From Chitinophaga pinensis (GTDB lineage: Bacteria > Bacteroidota > Bacteroidia > B-17B0 > Aurantibacillaceae): 64,000 nt of DNA. This document shows positions 53,054-61,793 of this stretch, in pieces. The translations under genes and the position numbers were made by a program. Positions within the stretch are counted from its first letter, which is position 1. Every line of letters starts with the position of its first letter. The stretch spans positions 79,005-143,004 of the forward strand of contig CAMAPT010000005.1 in assembly GCA_945860225.1 (NCBI GenBank), written 5' to 3'. The notes beneath the pieces are model-generated. The model did not search any database and was not told where the DNA came from. It saw only the letters and a program-made list of their open reading frames with translations.

Positions 53054-53881
53054 ATGGATTACAAGAAACTCCTTCACCAAGCCATAATTGCCTCAGTTGA
53101 AGCTGGTAAAGAAATTTTATCAATATACCAAACACCTTTTCAGGTTCAATATAAAGATGATAGGTCTCCCTTAACCTTGGCAGATAAAAAAGCTAGTGAT
53201 AAAATTATCGAGGAATTGCAAGAATTCCATATTCATATATTAAGTGAAGAGGGAAATCATGAAATATATGAGAAAAGAAAACATTGGAAAACATTATGGA
53301 TTGTAGACCCATTAGATGGTACAAAAGAATTTGTGAAACGAAATGGTGAATTTACAGTTAATATTGCTTTGGTAGAGGATGGTCTACCAACTTTGGGGGT
53401 TATTTATGCTCCTGTTTCCATGGATATTTATTTTGCTGCCAATGGGATAGGTTCATTTAAAATAGATGGAAAAATGTTTTCAAGTCATTTAGGCGCCATC
53501 AAAGAACTAACTCTAGACAGATTGTTCAATTTGGCTCAAAAATTACCTATTGCCGTTAAAAAAGATAGTTACATAGTAGTTGCTAGTCGTTCGCACATGA
53601 GTTCAGAAACGTATGCATATATAGAGACGTTAAAAAGTAAACATGCCAAAGTTGATATTGTAACTACCGGTAGTAGCATCAAGATGTGTTGGGTGGCAGA
53701 AGGTGTAGCGCATGAATACCCTCGATTTGGCCCTACAATGGAGTGGGATACTGCTGCCGGACAAGCTATTTTACAGCAAGCAAATGCTATTTTAATAGAT
53801 TTTGACACCAAAGAACCTATGAAATATAATAGGGAAAATCTTTCTAATAATTGGTTTATAGCAAAAAGACTAGATTCTTAG
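53054..53881 (+). CDS. cysQ: 3'(2'),5'-bisphosphate nucleotidase, CysQ-type
   Basis: 275-aa inositol-monophosphatase superfamily enzyme from ATG 53054 (a TTG at 53045 overlaps the feoB stop). Metal-binding Asp residues lie in IVDPLDGTKEFVKRNGEFTVNIAL, with EEGNHE upstream and EWDTAAGQAIL near the end. It removes the 3' phosphate from PAP formed in sulfate assimilation. Membership of the superfamily is certain; the PAP specificity is the usual annotation for this subgroup. Confidence 0.9.
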   Translation: MDYKKLLHQAIIASVEAGKEILSIYQTPFQVQYKDDRSPLTLADKKASDKIIEELQEFHIHILSEEGNHEIYEKRKHWKTLWIVDPLDGTKEFVKRNGEFTVNIALVEDGLPTLGVIYAPVSMDIYFAANGIGSFKIDGKMFSSHLGAIKELTLDRLFNLAQKLPIAVKKDSYIVVASRSHMSSETYAYIETLKSKHAKVDIVTTGSSIKMCWVAEGVAHEYPRFGPTMEWDTAAGQAILQQANAILIDFDTKEPMKYNRENLSNNWFIAKRLDS

Positions 53882-53929
53882 GACGATAAAATTATCTATA
53901 TAGAATCTTGATATATGTAATAGCCCTCA

Positions 53930-53960
53930 TTTTGGGTAAAACGTTTATTTTTTAATTTTG
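53930..53960 (+). promoter_or_regulatory. Near-consensus promoter giving an almost leaderless haem-protein mRNA
   Basis: TTTTG (53930-53934), 18-bp spacer, TAATTTTG (53953-53960). The ATG of the next gene is at 53965, only 4 bp after the -7 box, so the transcript should start at or within a few bases of the ATG. Confidence 0.6.
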
Positions 53961-53964
53961 ACTT

Positions 53965-54453
53965 ATGAAAACATCTTTTACAAAAAAAAATGGAGCGATT
54001 TTTATCATCCTATTCTTTTTACTTATTCAATCTATTCAAATTGATAAAACAAATCAGGCGGTCAACCAAACTCAAGATTTTATTTCGGTTACATCAGCGC
54101 ATCAAGACATTGAAAATGTTTTAAAATCTGCTTGTTATGATTGTCATTCCAATCAATCTCATTATCCGTGGTATGCCAATGTAGCGCCTGTGTCGTGGTT
54201 GATTAAACACCATATCAATGAGGGACGTGAGCATTTGAATTTTTCTCTTTGGGGCATTTATTCAGAAAAACAAAAGCATCACAAAATTGAGGAATGTATA
54301 GAGGTGATTGAAGAAGGGGAAATGCCGATGACATCTTATACATGGATGCATAAAGAAGCTAAATTGACAGATGATCAAAAAATGCAATTAATTTCCTTTT
54401 TTAAAGGACTTCAATATTCAGCTTCCTTATCTAAAATAGAAGAAACCCATTAA
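53965..54453 (+). CDS. Haem-binding domain (c-type) protein
   Basis: 162 aa. N-terminal membrane anchor or signal (IFIILFFLLIQSIQI, about residues 10-24), then SACYDCHSNQSHYPWYANVAPVSWL, a CxxCH haem c attachment motif, and EEGEMPMTSYTWMHKEAKLT, which supplies a likely distal Met ligand. This is the haem-bd family found in Bacteroidota periplasmic cytochromes. Probable role in electron transfer or haem sensing; partner unknown. Confidence 0.85.
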   Translation: MKTSFTKKNGAIFIILFFLLIQSIQIDKTNQAVNQTQDFISVTSAHQDIENVLKSACYDCHSNQSHYPWYANVAPVSWLIKHHINEGREHLNFSLWGIYSEKQKHHKIEECIEVIEEGEMPMTSYTWMHKEAKLTDDQKMQLISFFKGLQYSASLSKIEETH

Positions 54454-54585
54454 TTAGTTCTTGTTAAGTTTCTTTTTTCTGAGCGCGTAGTTTGGTAGCT
54501 AGTGCAATATACTTTGAATTTAGTTTTTCGATGCCTTTATTCTGTATAGTTTAAAATTAATTAAAGGTTAAATCCAACTAAATTG

Positions 54586-54593
54586 TAAATTTG
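54586..54593 (+). promoter_or_regulatory. -7 element upstream of purF
   Basis: TAAATTTG, an exact TAnnTTTG match, ending 13 bp before ATG 54606. Because it overlaps the TTG at 54591, that codon cannot be the start of translation. Confidence 0.45.
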
Positions 54594-54605
54594 TGGCTTG
54601 AAATT

Positions 54606-56507
54606 ATGAGTGATAAGATACAACATGAATGTGGGGTTGCTTTGATTCGGTTATTGAAGCCCTTAAGCTATTATAAAGAAAAATACGGCAGCAGTCGATA
54701 CGGTTTGCATAAAATGTATCAATTGATGGATAAAATGATTAACCGAGGTCAGGATGGAGCAGGAGTGGCTACCATTAAGTTGGATGTGGAAGAAGGCACA
54801 CCATACATTGATCGTTTAAGATCTGTTGAACCAAAAGCCACACAAGACATTTTTTCTCAGATAAATGATTTGTATCTTGATGCTAAACAAAAAAATCCCG
54901 AAACTTATCAGGATGCAGAATGGCAGAAAAAAAACATTCCCTTCATGGGAGAGTTGATTTTAGGCCACTTACGTTATGGAACTTTTGGAGGAAATACCAT
55001 ACAAAGTTGTCATCCATTCAGAAGACAAAATAACTGGATGGCCCGTAATTTATTGGTAGCTGGTAATTTTAACTTAACCAATGTTGATGAGTTATTAGAG
55101 CACTTGGTTGAATTGGGACAACATCCAACCGTAAAAGCTGATACGGTTACTGTTATGGAAAAAATAGGCCATTTTTTGGATAAAGAAAATGATCGGTTAT
55201 TTCGTTTTTTCAAAGATAAAGGATTGAATAATTTTGACATTTCAAAAGAAATACAAAAACATTTGGATGTCGCCTCTATTTTGACAGAAAGTAGTAAGCG
55301 TTGGGATGGTGGATATGTGATGGCGGGTATGATAGGACACGGTGATGCATTTGTATTGAGAGATCCGGTAGGAATACGACCTGCTTATGTATATAAAGAC
55401 GACGAAGTATTGGTAGTGGCGAGCGAAAGACCCATTATACAAACTGTATTTAACGTTGATATTTCGAAGGTTCGTGAATTAAATCCTGGTGCTGCACTTA
55501 TAATTAAAAAAGACGGCACATATTCAGAACAACAAATTATTGAACCACTTGAACGAAAGGCTTGTTCGTTCGAGAGGATTTATTTTAGTAGAGGTAATGA
55601 TGCTAGCATTTATAAAGAGCGCCGACAATTGGGTTGTTATTTAGTACCTCATGTTTTAAAAGCGATTAATTCTGATTTAGAAAATACGGTATTTAGTTAT
55701 ATACCAAATACTGCAGAAATTGCCTTTGGCGGTTTGGTAGAGGGTATTCAGGATGTTATGATTAAACACAAAACTGATGAAATACTTAAATTAGGTCAAG
55801 ATATTTCTGAATCATCGTTACATCACATATTATCACAAAATCCAAAGGTTCATAAAGTTGTTTTGAAGGATGCTAAACAACGTACTTTTATTACGGACGA
55901 CGAAAGTAGAGATGATTTAGTGAATTTGGTATATGATATTACCTATGAAACTGTAAAAAAAGGCATCGATACGTTAGTTGTTTTGGATGACAGTATTGTA
56001 AGAGGAACAACCTTGAAAAAAAGTATTTTAAGAATATTGGATAGATTAAATCCTAAAAAAATCATTATTGTTTCTTCGGCTCCTCAAATTCGTTACCCTG
56101 ATTGTTATGGGATTGATATGGCTGTTTTAGGTAAATTTATAGCCTTCGATGCGGTCATCTCTTTGATTAAGGAGTCTGGAAATGCATCGATGTTGGATCG
56201 TTTATATGAAAAAGCAAAAGCAGAATTATTAAAACCAAAAGAAGAGCAAATCAACGTTGTTCAGGAAATTTATGCTTCATTTAATGATGAGCAAATTTCA
56301 GAAAAAATAGCAGCTTTATTAAAACCAAAAGACTTAAAAGCAGATTTACAAATCATTTATCAAACGATTGAAGGACTTCATCAATCATGTCCTCAAAATC
56401 TTGGTGATTGGTATTTTACCGGCAACTATCCAACACCTGGAGGTACAAAAGTGGCTAATAAAGCTTTTGTAAATTATATGGAAGGTAAAAATGAAAGGGC
56501 TTATTAG
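54606..56507 (+). CDS. purF: Amidophosphoribosyltransferase, long Bacteroidota form
   Basis: 633 aa catalysing the first step of purine synthesis (PRPP plus glutamine to phosphoribosylamine). After a short propeptide (MSDKIQHE), the N-terminal nucleophile is Cys9 in HECGVALIRL; glutaminase motifs NRGQDGAGVA and LGHLRYGTFGG follow. The PRTase domain has VVLDDSIVRGTTLKKSI, the PRPP-binding loop. The enzyme is about 130 residues longer than the usual PurF, with an insertion around the glutaminase domain and a C-terminal extension; this is common in the phylum. It has no Fe-S motif that I could identify. Confidence 0.93.
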   Translation: MSDKIQHECGVALIRLLKPLSYYKEKYGSSRYGLHKMYQLMDKMINRGQDGAGVATIKLDVEEGTPYIDRLRSVEPKATQDIFSQINDLYLDAKQKNPETYQDAEWQKKNIPFMGELILGHLRYGTFGGNTIQSCHPFRRQNNWMARNLLVAGNFNLTNVDELLEHLVELGQHPTVKADTVTVMEKIGHFLDKENDRLFRFFKDKGLNNFDISKEIQKHLDVASILTESSKRWDGGYVMAGMIGHGDAFVLRDPVGIRPAYVYKDDEVLVVASERPIIQTVFNVDISKVRELNPGAALIIKKDGTYSEQQIIEPLERKACSFERIYFSRGNDASIYKERRQLGCYLVPHVLKAINSDLENTVFSYIPNTAEIAFGGLVEGIQDVMIKHKTDEILKLGQDISESSLHHILSQNPKVHKVVLKDAKQRTFITDDESRDDLVNLVYDITYETVKKGIDTLVVLDDSIVRGTTLKKSILRILDRLNPKKIIIVSSAPQIRYPDCYGIDMAVLGKFIAFDAVISLIKESGNASMLDRLYEKAKAELLKPKEEQINVVQEIYASFNDEQISEKIAALLKPKDLKADLQIIYQTIEGLHQSCPQNLGDWYFTGNYPTPGGTKVANKAFVNYMEGKNERAY

Positions 56508-56525
56508 CAATCGATTGTATGCTTT

Positions 56526-57179
56526 TTAACGTTTAAAAAGCATATACCATTTTCTTTTTGGTTCCTTCGTTTCATTAGGTTCAGTCGAAATTCTTTTAAA
56601 ATCTACAACACAGCAACTGTTGTAGATTTTATGAGAATTTATCGATACTCCAACTTTATCGTACGAGGCATCTAAGCAAATTTTTCGATGCCCTAAACTC
56701 GGGACATCATGATCAATGAGTAATTGAATTGCTATATCTCTTCCTAAGTCATTACCATAGGCACAACATTCCCCGTCATATCCGGTTGAACAAGATTTTC
56801 GGGCATGACCAACAATCCCTTTTTTACCTGATTCATTGGCAAAACAAGACGCAAGTGAATACATGTCTTTATCAAAAAAAATAGGACCGACAGGTGTTTT
56901 ATCTTTTAGTGTGGTGAGTAATGATTGTTTGTAGGTTGATTTTTTCAAATAGTCTCCAAATTTTTTTGGGCCTAAATATTCTTTCACCTCGATCTTAGCA
57001 AATTTTTGCGGGTACAATCTAGCTAAATTAATGTATTTGATCACTTCTTTTTCTTCGCTTGTTAATGAAGAGATATTCGCAGCCGTATTGGCTTTTTCTA
57101 GTTCATCGGATGCCCAGGTTTGACTAATTCCTATATAATGATTTAAATAAAGAAATATAATGATTAACTGTATTTTCAT
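56526..57179 (-). CDS. Secreted CAP-domain (SCP/PR1-like) protein
   Basis: 217 aa with a signal peptide (MKIQLIIIFLYLNHYIGISQ). INLARLYPQKFA starts the CAP domain; a His candidate is in GIVGHARK, and the cleft is completed by PSLGHRKICLDASYDKVGVSI. Six Cys are present in CSTGYDGECCAYG and NSCCVVD. CAP proteins bind lipids, sterols or act as proteases in other taxa; the bacterial role is open. It lies 27 nt past the ABC-2 permease and may share its transcript. Confidence 0.8.
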   Translation of the reverse strand: MKIQLIIIFLYLNHYIGISQTWASDELEKANTAANISSLTSEEKEVIKYINLARLYPQKFAKIEVKEYLGPKKFGDYLKKSTYKQSLLTTLKDKTPVGPIFFDKDMYSLASCFANESGKKGIVGHARKSCSTGYDGECCAYGNDLGRDIAIQLLIDHDVPSLGHRKICLDASYDKVGVSINSHKIYNSCCVVDFKRISTEPNETKEPKRKWYMLFKR

Positions 57180-57205
57180 TTTTTAAATTGAACACTTTTT
57201 AAAAT

Positions 57206-58549
57206 TTATTCCTTATAGAAAAGCCATTTACCTAATTCTTTCCAAGTAGTTTTTTTTCCGTACATCAAAATACCGGTCCGATAAATTTTTCCAGCAATCC
57301 AAGTAAAAAATAAAAAACCTACTATTAACATGGTCATCGATAGAGCTAATTCCCAAACAGGAACATCAAAAGGAAGTCTTACCATCATTACGATAGGAGA
57401 GGTTAATGGGAAAATAGAAAAAAATTGAGCCATAGAACTGTTAGGGTCGGTTACGATGCTTTGGGCAATAATAAAACTAGCTATTAAGGGAATTGTTACG
57501 GGTAAAATAAATTGTTGTGTGTCCGCTTCATCGTCTACTGCTGAGCCAACTGCCGCAAATAAGGCCGCATATAATAAATAGCCAAATAAAAAGTAAAAAG
57601 AAAAGGCTGCTAAAACTTTGATGATATTAATATTACCAGCCTGATTAAATAATTCAATGACCTCATTAGGAGAATTTATTTCTTCCATTTGATCAACATG
57701 CGCTGTTATATCATTTTTCATAACTTGCTCCATTTGTGCATTTCGTTTCATCGTATCCTCTATTTGACTTTTAAATAGGATAGCATTGACGGCTGTGCTT
57801 ATGACGAGTGTGAGAATAACCCATAAGATAAATTGTGTTAGTCCTACTAAAGCCACACCAATAATTTTACCAAGCATCAACTGAAACGGTTTTACAGAAG
57901 AAACAATCACTTCTACAATTCTATTTGTTTTTTCTTCAATCACACCTCTCATAACCTGTGAACCGTATAAAAATATCATGAAATAAATTATAATGGCACA
58001 TCCAAAGCCAATCATCATATTCATTTCTGTATTGGTTTTTTCGTCTTTACCATTTTCTGTAACTTTCAGGGTAATAATTTCAACCGGCCGCCGCGCTTTG
58101 TCAATCTTATTAACATCGATACTGTCGCCCTGCAATCGGTAATCAAACAAAATGTTTTCCATGGTATTGGTAATGTATTGTTCAACATTAATACCGGGTT
58201 GCTTGGTATAATATAAAATAGGAGTTGTTTTGGAATCATTTAAGGCATCACCTTTTATTTCCATAATCAGATCGAAAGGACCATCTTTTAATTTTGTTTT
58301 GGCCGTTTGTACTGATTCGCTACCGTAGGTAAATTTAATTTGTTTAGTATTAGGTAAACGATCAATAAACAGCCCGCTATGGTCTAAAACTAAAATTTGA
58401 TGTTCTGTTTTATCTCGCATAGCTAACCATACAGGCACAATCATCAGTCCAGCCATCAGTAATGGCCCCAATATGGTCATGATGAGGAATGATTTTTTCT
58501 TTACTCTTGAAAAATATTCACGTTGAATGATTAAGAATAATTTATTCAT
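57206..58549 (-). CDS. ABC-2 type transporter permease (NatB-like)
   Basis: 447 aa with the ABC-2 arrangement: helix 1 (about 23-40), a long exported domain (to about 175), then five more helices. The N-terminal KLFLIIQREYFSRVKKKSFLIMTILGPLL and the stretch VIEEKTNRIVEVIVSSVKPFQLMLGKIIGV are signatures of the Na+/export permease NatB group. Pairs with the ATPase 53 nt upstream. Substrate unknown (Na+, lipid or peptide). Confidence 0.9.
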   Translation of the reverse strand: MNKLFLIIQREYFSRVKKKSFLIMTILGPLLMAGLMIVPVWLAMRDKTEHQILVLDHSGLFIDRLPNTKQIKFTYGSESVQTAKTKLKDGPFDLIMEIKGDALNDSKTTPILYYTKQPGINVEQYITNTMENILFDYRLQGDSIDVNKIDKARRPVEIITLKVTENGKDEKTNTEMNMMIGFGCAIIIYFMIFLYGSQVMRGVIEEKTNRIVEVIVSSVKPFQLMLGKIIGVALVGLTQFILWVILTLVISTAVNAILFKSQIEDTMKRNAQMEQVMKNDITAHVDQMEEINSPNEVIELFNQAGNINIIKVLAAFSFYFLFGYLLYAALFAAVGSAVDDEADTQQFILPVTIPLIASFIIAQSIVTDPNSSMAQFFSIFPLTSPIVMMVRLPFDVPVWELALSMTMLIVGFLFFTWIAGKIYRTGILMYGKKTTWKELGKWLFYKE

Positions 58550-58601
58550 ATTATATACGTTAATGCGTTAATTTTTTTGATTTATCTATGAACTAAATCA
58601 T

Positions 58602-59552
58602 CTATTCAGTATGAGCACTTTTTGTATTGACAGTTGTTTTATTTTCTACGACAGAAATAAAAATATCATTCATAGATGGAATCACTTCCTGAAAAGAAAG
58701 AATTTCGGTATGATTTAAGACAGCTTGTAACAAGTCATTAGGGTTATTTTGTCGTAATAATTTAATGGTTACGGAATGAATATCTTCATCTGATTTTTTT
58801 TCAAGTAATTCTGCGCCAGCCCATAATGCATTTGTAAAAGCAATTAAATTGCCTTTAAATGTTAATTGATACGTATGACTTCGGTGATTTTTACGAATAT
58901 CTTTTACTGAACCATCTAGCAATTTTTCTGCTTTGTTGATTAAGGCAATATGATCGCATAATTCTTCTACGCTTCCCATATTGTGGGTTGAAAAAATAAT
59001 GGTAGATCCTTTTGCTTTCAGGTCTAAAATTTCATTTTTAATTAATTGCGCATTAATAGGGTCAAATCCACTAAATGGTTCATCTAGTATTAAGAGTTTA
59101 GGTTCATGTAAAACGGTGACAATAAATTGTATTTTTTGTTGCATTCCTTTGCTCAATTCTTCAATCTTTTTATCCCACCAATTTCCGATTTCAAATTTTT
59201 CAAACCAGTGTTGTAATTTTTGTTTAGCTTCTGATTTTTTTAGCCCTTTTAATTGGGCTAAGTACATAGCTTGTTCTCCTACCTTCATCTTTTTGTATAA
59301 GCCACGTTCTTCAGGCAAATAGCCTATTAATTCAACGTGTTCTGGAGCTAATTTTTGTCCATTAAACCAAACTTCACCACTATCAGGACCGGTTATTTGA
59401 TTAATAATGCGAATTAACGAGGTTTTTCCGGCACCATTTGGACCTAATAATCCAAATATTTTTTGAGGCTGAACAGAAATGCTCACTCCATTAAGAGCGA
59501 TATGATTAGCGTATTTTTTGGTAATGTTTTTGACTTCTAAAATGGGCTCCAT
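58602..59552 (-). CDS. ABC transporter ATP-binding protein (NatA-like)
   Basis: 316 aa. Walker A is GPNGAGKT (37-44), signature LSKGMQQK (133-140), Walker B LLILDEPFSGFDP (153-165), and H-loop STHNMGSVEE. The C-terminal 90 residues (DUF4162-like) are typical of NatA-type export ATPases. Energises the ABC-2 permease immediately downstream. Confidence 0.95.
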   Translation of the reverse strand: MEPILEVKNITKKYANHIALNGVSISVQPQKIFGLLGPNGAGKTSLIRIINQITGPDSGEVWFNGQKLAPEHVELIGYLPEERGLYKKMKVGEQAMYLAQLKGLKKSEAKQKLQHWFEKFEIGNWWDKKIEELSKGMQQKIQFIVTVLHEPKLLILDEPFSGFDPINAQLIKNEILDLKAKGSTIIFSTHNMGSVEELCDHIALINKAEKLLDGSVKDIRKNHRSHTYQLTFKGNLIAFTNALWAGAELLEKKSDEDIHSVTIKLLRQNNPNDLLQAVLNHTEILSFQEVIPSMNDIFISVVENKTTVNTKSAHTE

Positions 59553-59641
59553 GAGATTGATTAATACTTAAAATTACGTAATAATTTTTACTAATAAACG
59601 GCAAATACAGGTTGGAAAACGACAATAGGTTGATGTTAAAA

Positions 59642-61627
59642 TTACCTTGGATATTCTATTCTGACGTGGTATATATTCATGAGTCGTTTTTTAAAAATTT
59701 TTTTGATTTGATGAATATCCCTGAAAGTGATGTCCGCGTTGATAAATTGATTTTCGTTGATTTGGTGATTAATGATTTTGTCAACTAATTCATCAATAGC
59801 AATGGCATCATATTTTTTTAAGCTACGTGACGATGCCTCAACGCTGTCGGCCATCATTAAAATAGCAGTTTCTTTACTGAATGGAATGGGTCCCGGGTAC
59901 CTAAATAAGTCTTCGTTAATAATTTGTCCTTGATGTTCTTTTTTATAGTTATGCAAAAAGAAACGGGTAGTGGTGGTGCCGTGGTGTGTGCGAATAAAAT
60001 CAATGACGGTTTCGGGTAATTTATTTTCTTTAGCTATTTCAACACCTTTTATGACATGGCTGATAATAATTTGCGCACTTTCTTCGGACGATAAATCTTC
60101 ATGCGGGCTAATTTCTCCTACCTGATTTTCAGTAAAAAAACGCGGATTAGTCATTTTTCCAATATCATGGTACATAGCTCCGGTTCTCACTAATAAAGGA
60201 TTACCTCCAATTTTATAACAGGCCTCTTCTGCAAGGTTAGCCACTTGTAACGAATGCTGGAAAGTTCCGGGAATTTTTTGAGAAAGCTGTCTCAGTAAAG
60301 GCGAATTTAAGTCGCAGAGTTCTAACAACGTAAAATCAGAAATAAATCCAAATAATTTTTCGAAAATGAAAATAAGTGGAAAAGAAAAAAGTACGCATAC
60401 ACTACTAATTAAATAGGGAATATAATTTTGGAAATAACCAATTGCTTGAGGCGTTCCATTAAGCAAATGATAAGCAATAAATGATAAAACATAAAATACA
60501 AAAATCAGCAATGCAGAAAAAAACAATTTTGATCGTTTTCCCATATCTGCCACGCTAAATATAGTCCCTATACCAGCTATTAATTGAATAAATACAAATT
60601 CAAATTTATCATTAACAAAAAAAGCACAAAGCAAGATAATATTCAAAAAATTGAATAGTGAGGTACGGCTGTCAAAAAATACACGTATTAAAATAGGAAC
60701 TAAGCAAAATGGAACCGCATAAACATAATTGACATTGTATTTAGCTACTGTACTTGTAATCATCACAATTAACACAATCATTAAAAAGATGAAAGTGACT
60801 TGCGAATTTTGACTAAATATAGATTTCCTGAAATAGGCTAAAAAAAGCATCATGATGCCTAAAACGAGTGCACATGCTAAAAACTGACCAATGATAATGG
60901 ATAGTTTAGAAATATTAGTTTCTAGTAAAAGCGATTCGTTCGTGTAACTTACCAATCCCTGATATTGTTCTTGGGTAACCGGTTCGTTTTTATGTAACAA
61001 GACATCGCCTTTTTTGATTTTTGATTTATAAATGTATTGCGATGTAGGAATTTCCTTTTGCATTTCTTCAGACAAAGTCTCTTCGAAAGTTACATTTGGC
61101 TTTAAGGTTTCTAAAATTTGATGAGATAACGACTCTTGCCTAATGTGTTTAGATACTAAAAAATGAAGTGTTTCTGAGTTAATGAGTGTATTCCTTGCAA
61201 TAAGTCTCGCTTCATTGTTTTCTACCAAATAAATCATAGAATCTTGGTAAGCATCTGTTAAAGAAGAAAAACAAACACCGATATTGAAAATACTGTCTAA
61301 AGATGTTTCGAATTCCTTGCTTATTGGAACCGCGAGTTCTTTTAAATCTTTTAAATAGTTTATTTGGTTGTTTTTGGTAAAGTAAGCCATGTTTTTTTTG
61401 GCCTGCTTTTTTTCTTCGGTCAATTCCACATCTGTTTTTTGCAACAAAAAGTCAAACGGAGCGATGAAGTCATCGTTTAACCAAATATCCCCTGTTTTTA
61501 CATAGCTAACATCAGTAAATTTTATTTTTGGTAATAAATAGGTGCAAATTACAATAGATATAGCAAACACAATACCTTTATACCAAAGCGCATGCTTATC
61601 TCTTATTTTAGTAAACAGATTATTCAC
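59642..61627 (-). CDS. 7TM receptor with HD phosphodiesterase domain (PgpH/YqfF-like)
   Basis: 661 aa from GTG 61627. After an N-terminal helix (15-33) an exported 7TMR-HDED domain runs to about 250, then seven membrane helices to about 435, then an HD domain: H458 in FQHSLQVANLAEEA, H487-D488 in YHDIGKMTNPRFF, and RTHHGTTTT. PgpH homologues hydrolyse c-di-AMP and so control osmolyte and cell-wall homeostasis; here this is an assignment by architecture. Divergent from rnr. Confidence 0.92.
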   Translation of the reverse strand: MNNLFTKIRDKHALWYKGIVFAISIVICTYLLPKIKFTDVSYVKTGDIWLNDDFIAPFDFLLQKTDVELTEEKKQAKKNMAYFTKNNQINYLKDLKELAVPISKEFETSLDSIFNIGVCFSSLTDAYQDSMIYLVENNEARLIARNTLINSETLHFLVSKHIRQESLSHQILETLKPNVTFEETLSEEMQKEIPTSQYIYKSKIKKGDVLLHKNEPVTQEQYQGLVSYTNESLLLETNISKLSIIIGQFLACALVLGIMMLFLAYFRKSIFSQNSQVTFIFLMIVLIVMITSTVAKYNVNYVYAVPFCLVPILIRVFFDSRTSLFNFLNIILLCAFFVNDKFEFVFIQLIAGIGTIFSVADMGKRSKLFFSALLIFVFYVLSFIAYHLLNGTPQAIGYFQNYIPYLISSVCVLFSFPLIFIFEKLFGFISDFTLLELCDLNSPLLRQLSQKIPGTFQHSLQVANLAEEACYKIGGNPLLVRTGAMYHDIGKMTNPRFFTENQVGEISPHEDLSSEESAQIIISHVIKGVEIAKENKLPETVIDFIRTHHGTTTTRFFLHNYKKEHQGQIINEDLFRYPGPIPFSKETAILMMADSVEASSRSLKKYDAIAIDELVDKIINHQINENQFINADITFRDIHQIKKIFKKRLMNIYHVRIEYPR

Positions 61628-61793
61628 CTAACAAAAGAAAGTATTTTTTCAATGATTAAGGAATATTCTCATAAATGATTATGAACAATAAATTATTAAT
61701 TCTGAATAGTGGAAATATTTTAAGTTTTTGAATTAAAATGGGCTTTATTGCCCTATCTTTACATATGGTGCAACTCAATGTACCTCATTGAAT

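Noticed and set aside
54591..54605. TTG start for purF at 54591
   Set aside because: It overlaps the -7 element TAAATTTG (54586-54593), and homologues begin with the propeptide before the catalytic Cys as from ATG 54606.
56518..56544. Inverted repeat TATGCTTTTTAA / TTAAAAAGCATA as a terminator of purF
   Set aside because: The stem is long but A/T-rich and no T tract follows on either strand. It also contains the CAP-protein stop codon, so it may act weakly, but I do not call it.
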